A DNA stretch of 14,614 bases from Solirubrobacteraceae bacterium (GTDB lineage Bacteria; Actinomycetota; Thermoleophilia; Solirubrobacterales; Solirubrobacteraceae): contig JASLDD010000305.1 in the NCBI GenBank assembly GCA_030151725.1, positions 1-14,614 of the forward strand, in the 5' to 3' direction. The stretch's first letter is position 1, and each line of letters starts with the position of its first letter. Shown here one piece after another: positions 13,941 to 14,614 of this stretch. A program made the position numbers and the translations under genes. The notes beneath the pieces were generated by a model. That model searched no databases. It worked only from the letters and a program-made list of their open reading frames with translations, and was not told where the DNA came from.

Positions 13941-14010
13941 GCCGCGCTCCTTAAGTAACAATTCGGACTCTGTATAGCCATCGCTAGAGTCCGAAAAGCA
14001 ATACAACGAC
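13941..14010. repeat. Palindromic dispersed element, copy B
   Basis: This 70-bp relative of the element at 7887-7960 has the same orientation, with a 4-bp deletion in the right arm. The stem is TTCGGACTCT (13962-13971) with AGAGTCCGAA (13986-13995), then an inner AGC/GCT pair and a GTAT bulge. Compared with copy A, the outer C-G pair is now T-A and the A-T pair is now G-C: both partners changed, so pairing or dyad symmetry was kept. The flank AATACAAC is also conserved. It lies 29 bp downstream of the sodA stop, so on the minus strand it is in a 3'-UTR/terminator position, as copy A is for the gtrA-like gene. Confidence 0.72.
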
Positions 14011-14039
14011 CTCAGCGCACCAAGATCGGAGGAGTGGCG

Positions 14040-14614
14040 CTAGCCGGCGGCGCTGAAGCGCGCTGCGACCTTGTCCCAGTTGACGACGTTCCACCATGCG
14101 TCGATGTAGTCCGGGCGCTTGTTCTGGTACTTGAGATAGTAGGCGTGCTCCCACACGTCGACGCCCAGCAGCGGCGTCTTGCCGTCAGAGATGGGGCTGT
14201 CTTGATTGGCGGTGCCCACGATGGCGAGGCCCGAGCCGTCGTGCACGAGCCATGACCAGCCCGAGCCGAACTGGTTGACGCCGGTTTCCTTCAGCTTGGC
14301 CTGGAAGTCGGCGAATGAGCCAAAGGCCGAGCTGATCGCGTCGGCCAGCTCGCCGCTGGGCTCGCCGCCACCGTCGGGGCTCATGCTCTCCCAGAACAGA
14401 GAGTGGTTGTAGTGGCCGCCGCCGTTGTTTTTGACGGGGCCCTTCTTGTCGCCGAGGCTGTTCAGGTTCTTCAAGACCTCCTCTATCGGCTTGTCAGCCC
14501 ACTCGGTTCCCTCCAGCGCAGCATTGGCCTTGTCCACGTAGGCCTGGTGGTGCTTGTCGTGGTGGAATTCCATGGTCGCCTTGTCGATGTGCGGCTCCAG
14601 GGCGTCGTAGGCAT
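14040..14614 (-). CDS. sodA: Superoxide dismutase, Mn-type (5' end outside window)
   Basis: 191 codons with the TAG stop are visible; the gene runs off the window, and the frame continues upstream of the first ATG (14573) with AYDALEPHIDKAT, so that ATG is internal. Ligand motifs are complete: MEFHHDKHHQAY (first His), GGHYNHSLFW (second His), and LGVDVWEHAYYLKYQNKRPDYIDAWWNVVNW (Asp and third His). The GGH-x-NHSLFW form and the glutamine of GTANQDSP are those of manganese enzymes rather than iron enzymes, although metal use can be flexible. The protein turns superoxide into oxygen and hydrogen peroxide in the cytoplasm. It is transcribed in the same direction as the glycan operon but is separated from it by about 400 bp and the palindromic element, so it is probably a separate unit. 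Only about a dozen residues are missing. Confidence 0.95.
   Translation of the reverse strand, partial: AYDALEPHIDKATMEFHHDKHHQAYVDKANAALEGTEWADKPIEEVLKNLNSLGDKKGPVKNNGGGHYNHSLFWESMSPDGGGEPSGELADAISSAFGSFADFQAKLKETGVNQFGSGWSWLVHDGSGLAIVGTANQDSPISDGKTPLLGVDVWEHAYYLKYQNKRPDYIDAWWNVVNWDKVAARFSAAG

Larger units (their letters stand above)
13639..14039. other. 401-bp intergenic region before the glycan operon
   Basis: No gene can be supported here. It should contain the operon promoter: on the minus strand TTGCGC, 18 bp, then AACAAT (13645-13650) ends 6 bases before the TTG start, a weak candidate that would give a leaderless mRNA. The middle part (about 13720-13890) shows nothing I can name. From 13897 it becomes very G/C-rich with GGTCGGTCGG-type repeats and a stem-loop (13907-13936), followed by copy B of the palindromic element and 29 bp to the sodA stop codon. 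Confidence 0.5.

Noticed and set aside
1..14614. CRISPR arrays, tRNA or rRNA genes
   Set aside because: No regularly spaced direct repeats and no cloverleaf or rRNA-like stretch was seen on reading through the window; a tRNA covariance search was not possible here.

Overview
The window comes from a high-GC bacterium, most likely an actinobacterium of the Thermoleophilia/Solirubrobacterales type. The reasons are strong G/C bias at third codon positions, few clear Shine-Dalgarno sites, several genes with a TANNNT -10-like box only 6-8 bases before the start codon (leaderless style), the cdsA-dxr-rseP-ispG gene order, and a VapBC45-type toxin-antitoxin pair. The lineage is an inference; there is no rRNA gene to test it.

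Layout. (1) Positions 1-7836, mainly plus strand, hold a lipid/isoprenoid housekeeping cluster: the 3' end of cdsA, then dxr (MEP pathway step 2), rseP (site-2 protease) and ispG (late MEP pathway). It is interrupted twice. Between cdsA and dxr lie a VapB45/VapC45-like toxin-antitoxin pair (264-1381) and a secreted metallopeptidase-like protein with PKD and two IPT/TIG domains (1645-3498). Between rseP and ispG lies a minus-strand SAM methyltransferase (5862-6470), whose start codon is only 13 bp from that of ispG. (2) Positions 8024-13638, minus strand, form a tightly coupled five-gene operon: a DegT/DnrJ/EryC1 sugar aminotransferase, a GtrB/CsbB-like polyprenyl-phosphate glycosyltransferase, a fused N-acetyltransferase/3,4-ketoisomerase (FdtC+FdtA type), a large YfhO-like GT-C membrane protein and a GtrA-like flippase. 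(3) Positions 14040-14614, minus strand, carry most of a manganese-type superoxide dismutase gene.

How it fits together. The operon looks self-contained for making and delivering one unusual sugar. Starting from dTDP-4-keto-6-deoxyglucose made elsewhere, it would isomerise, aminate and acetylate to a 3-acetamido-3,6-dideoxyhexose (Fuc3NAc or Qui3NAc). It would then load the sugar on a polyprenyl phosphate, flip it across the membrane and transfer it to an unknown surface acceptor. This is the logic of the Gtr and CsbB/GtcA/YfhO three-component systems, here joined to its own sugar-synthesis genes.

The most unusual non-coding signal is a pair of related ~70-bp elements (7887-7960 and 13941-14010), in the same orientation, one on each side of the operon and each just downstream of a minus-strand gene. 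Each contains a long palindrome, and two base pairs of the stem have changed on both sides between copies, which suggests the symmetry is maintained.
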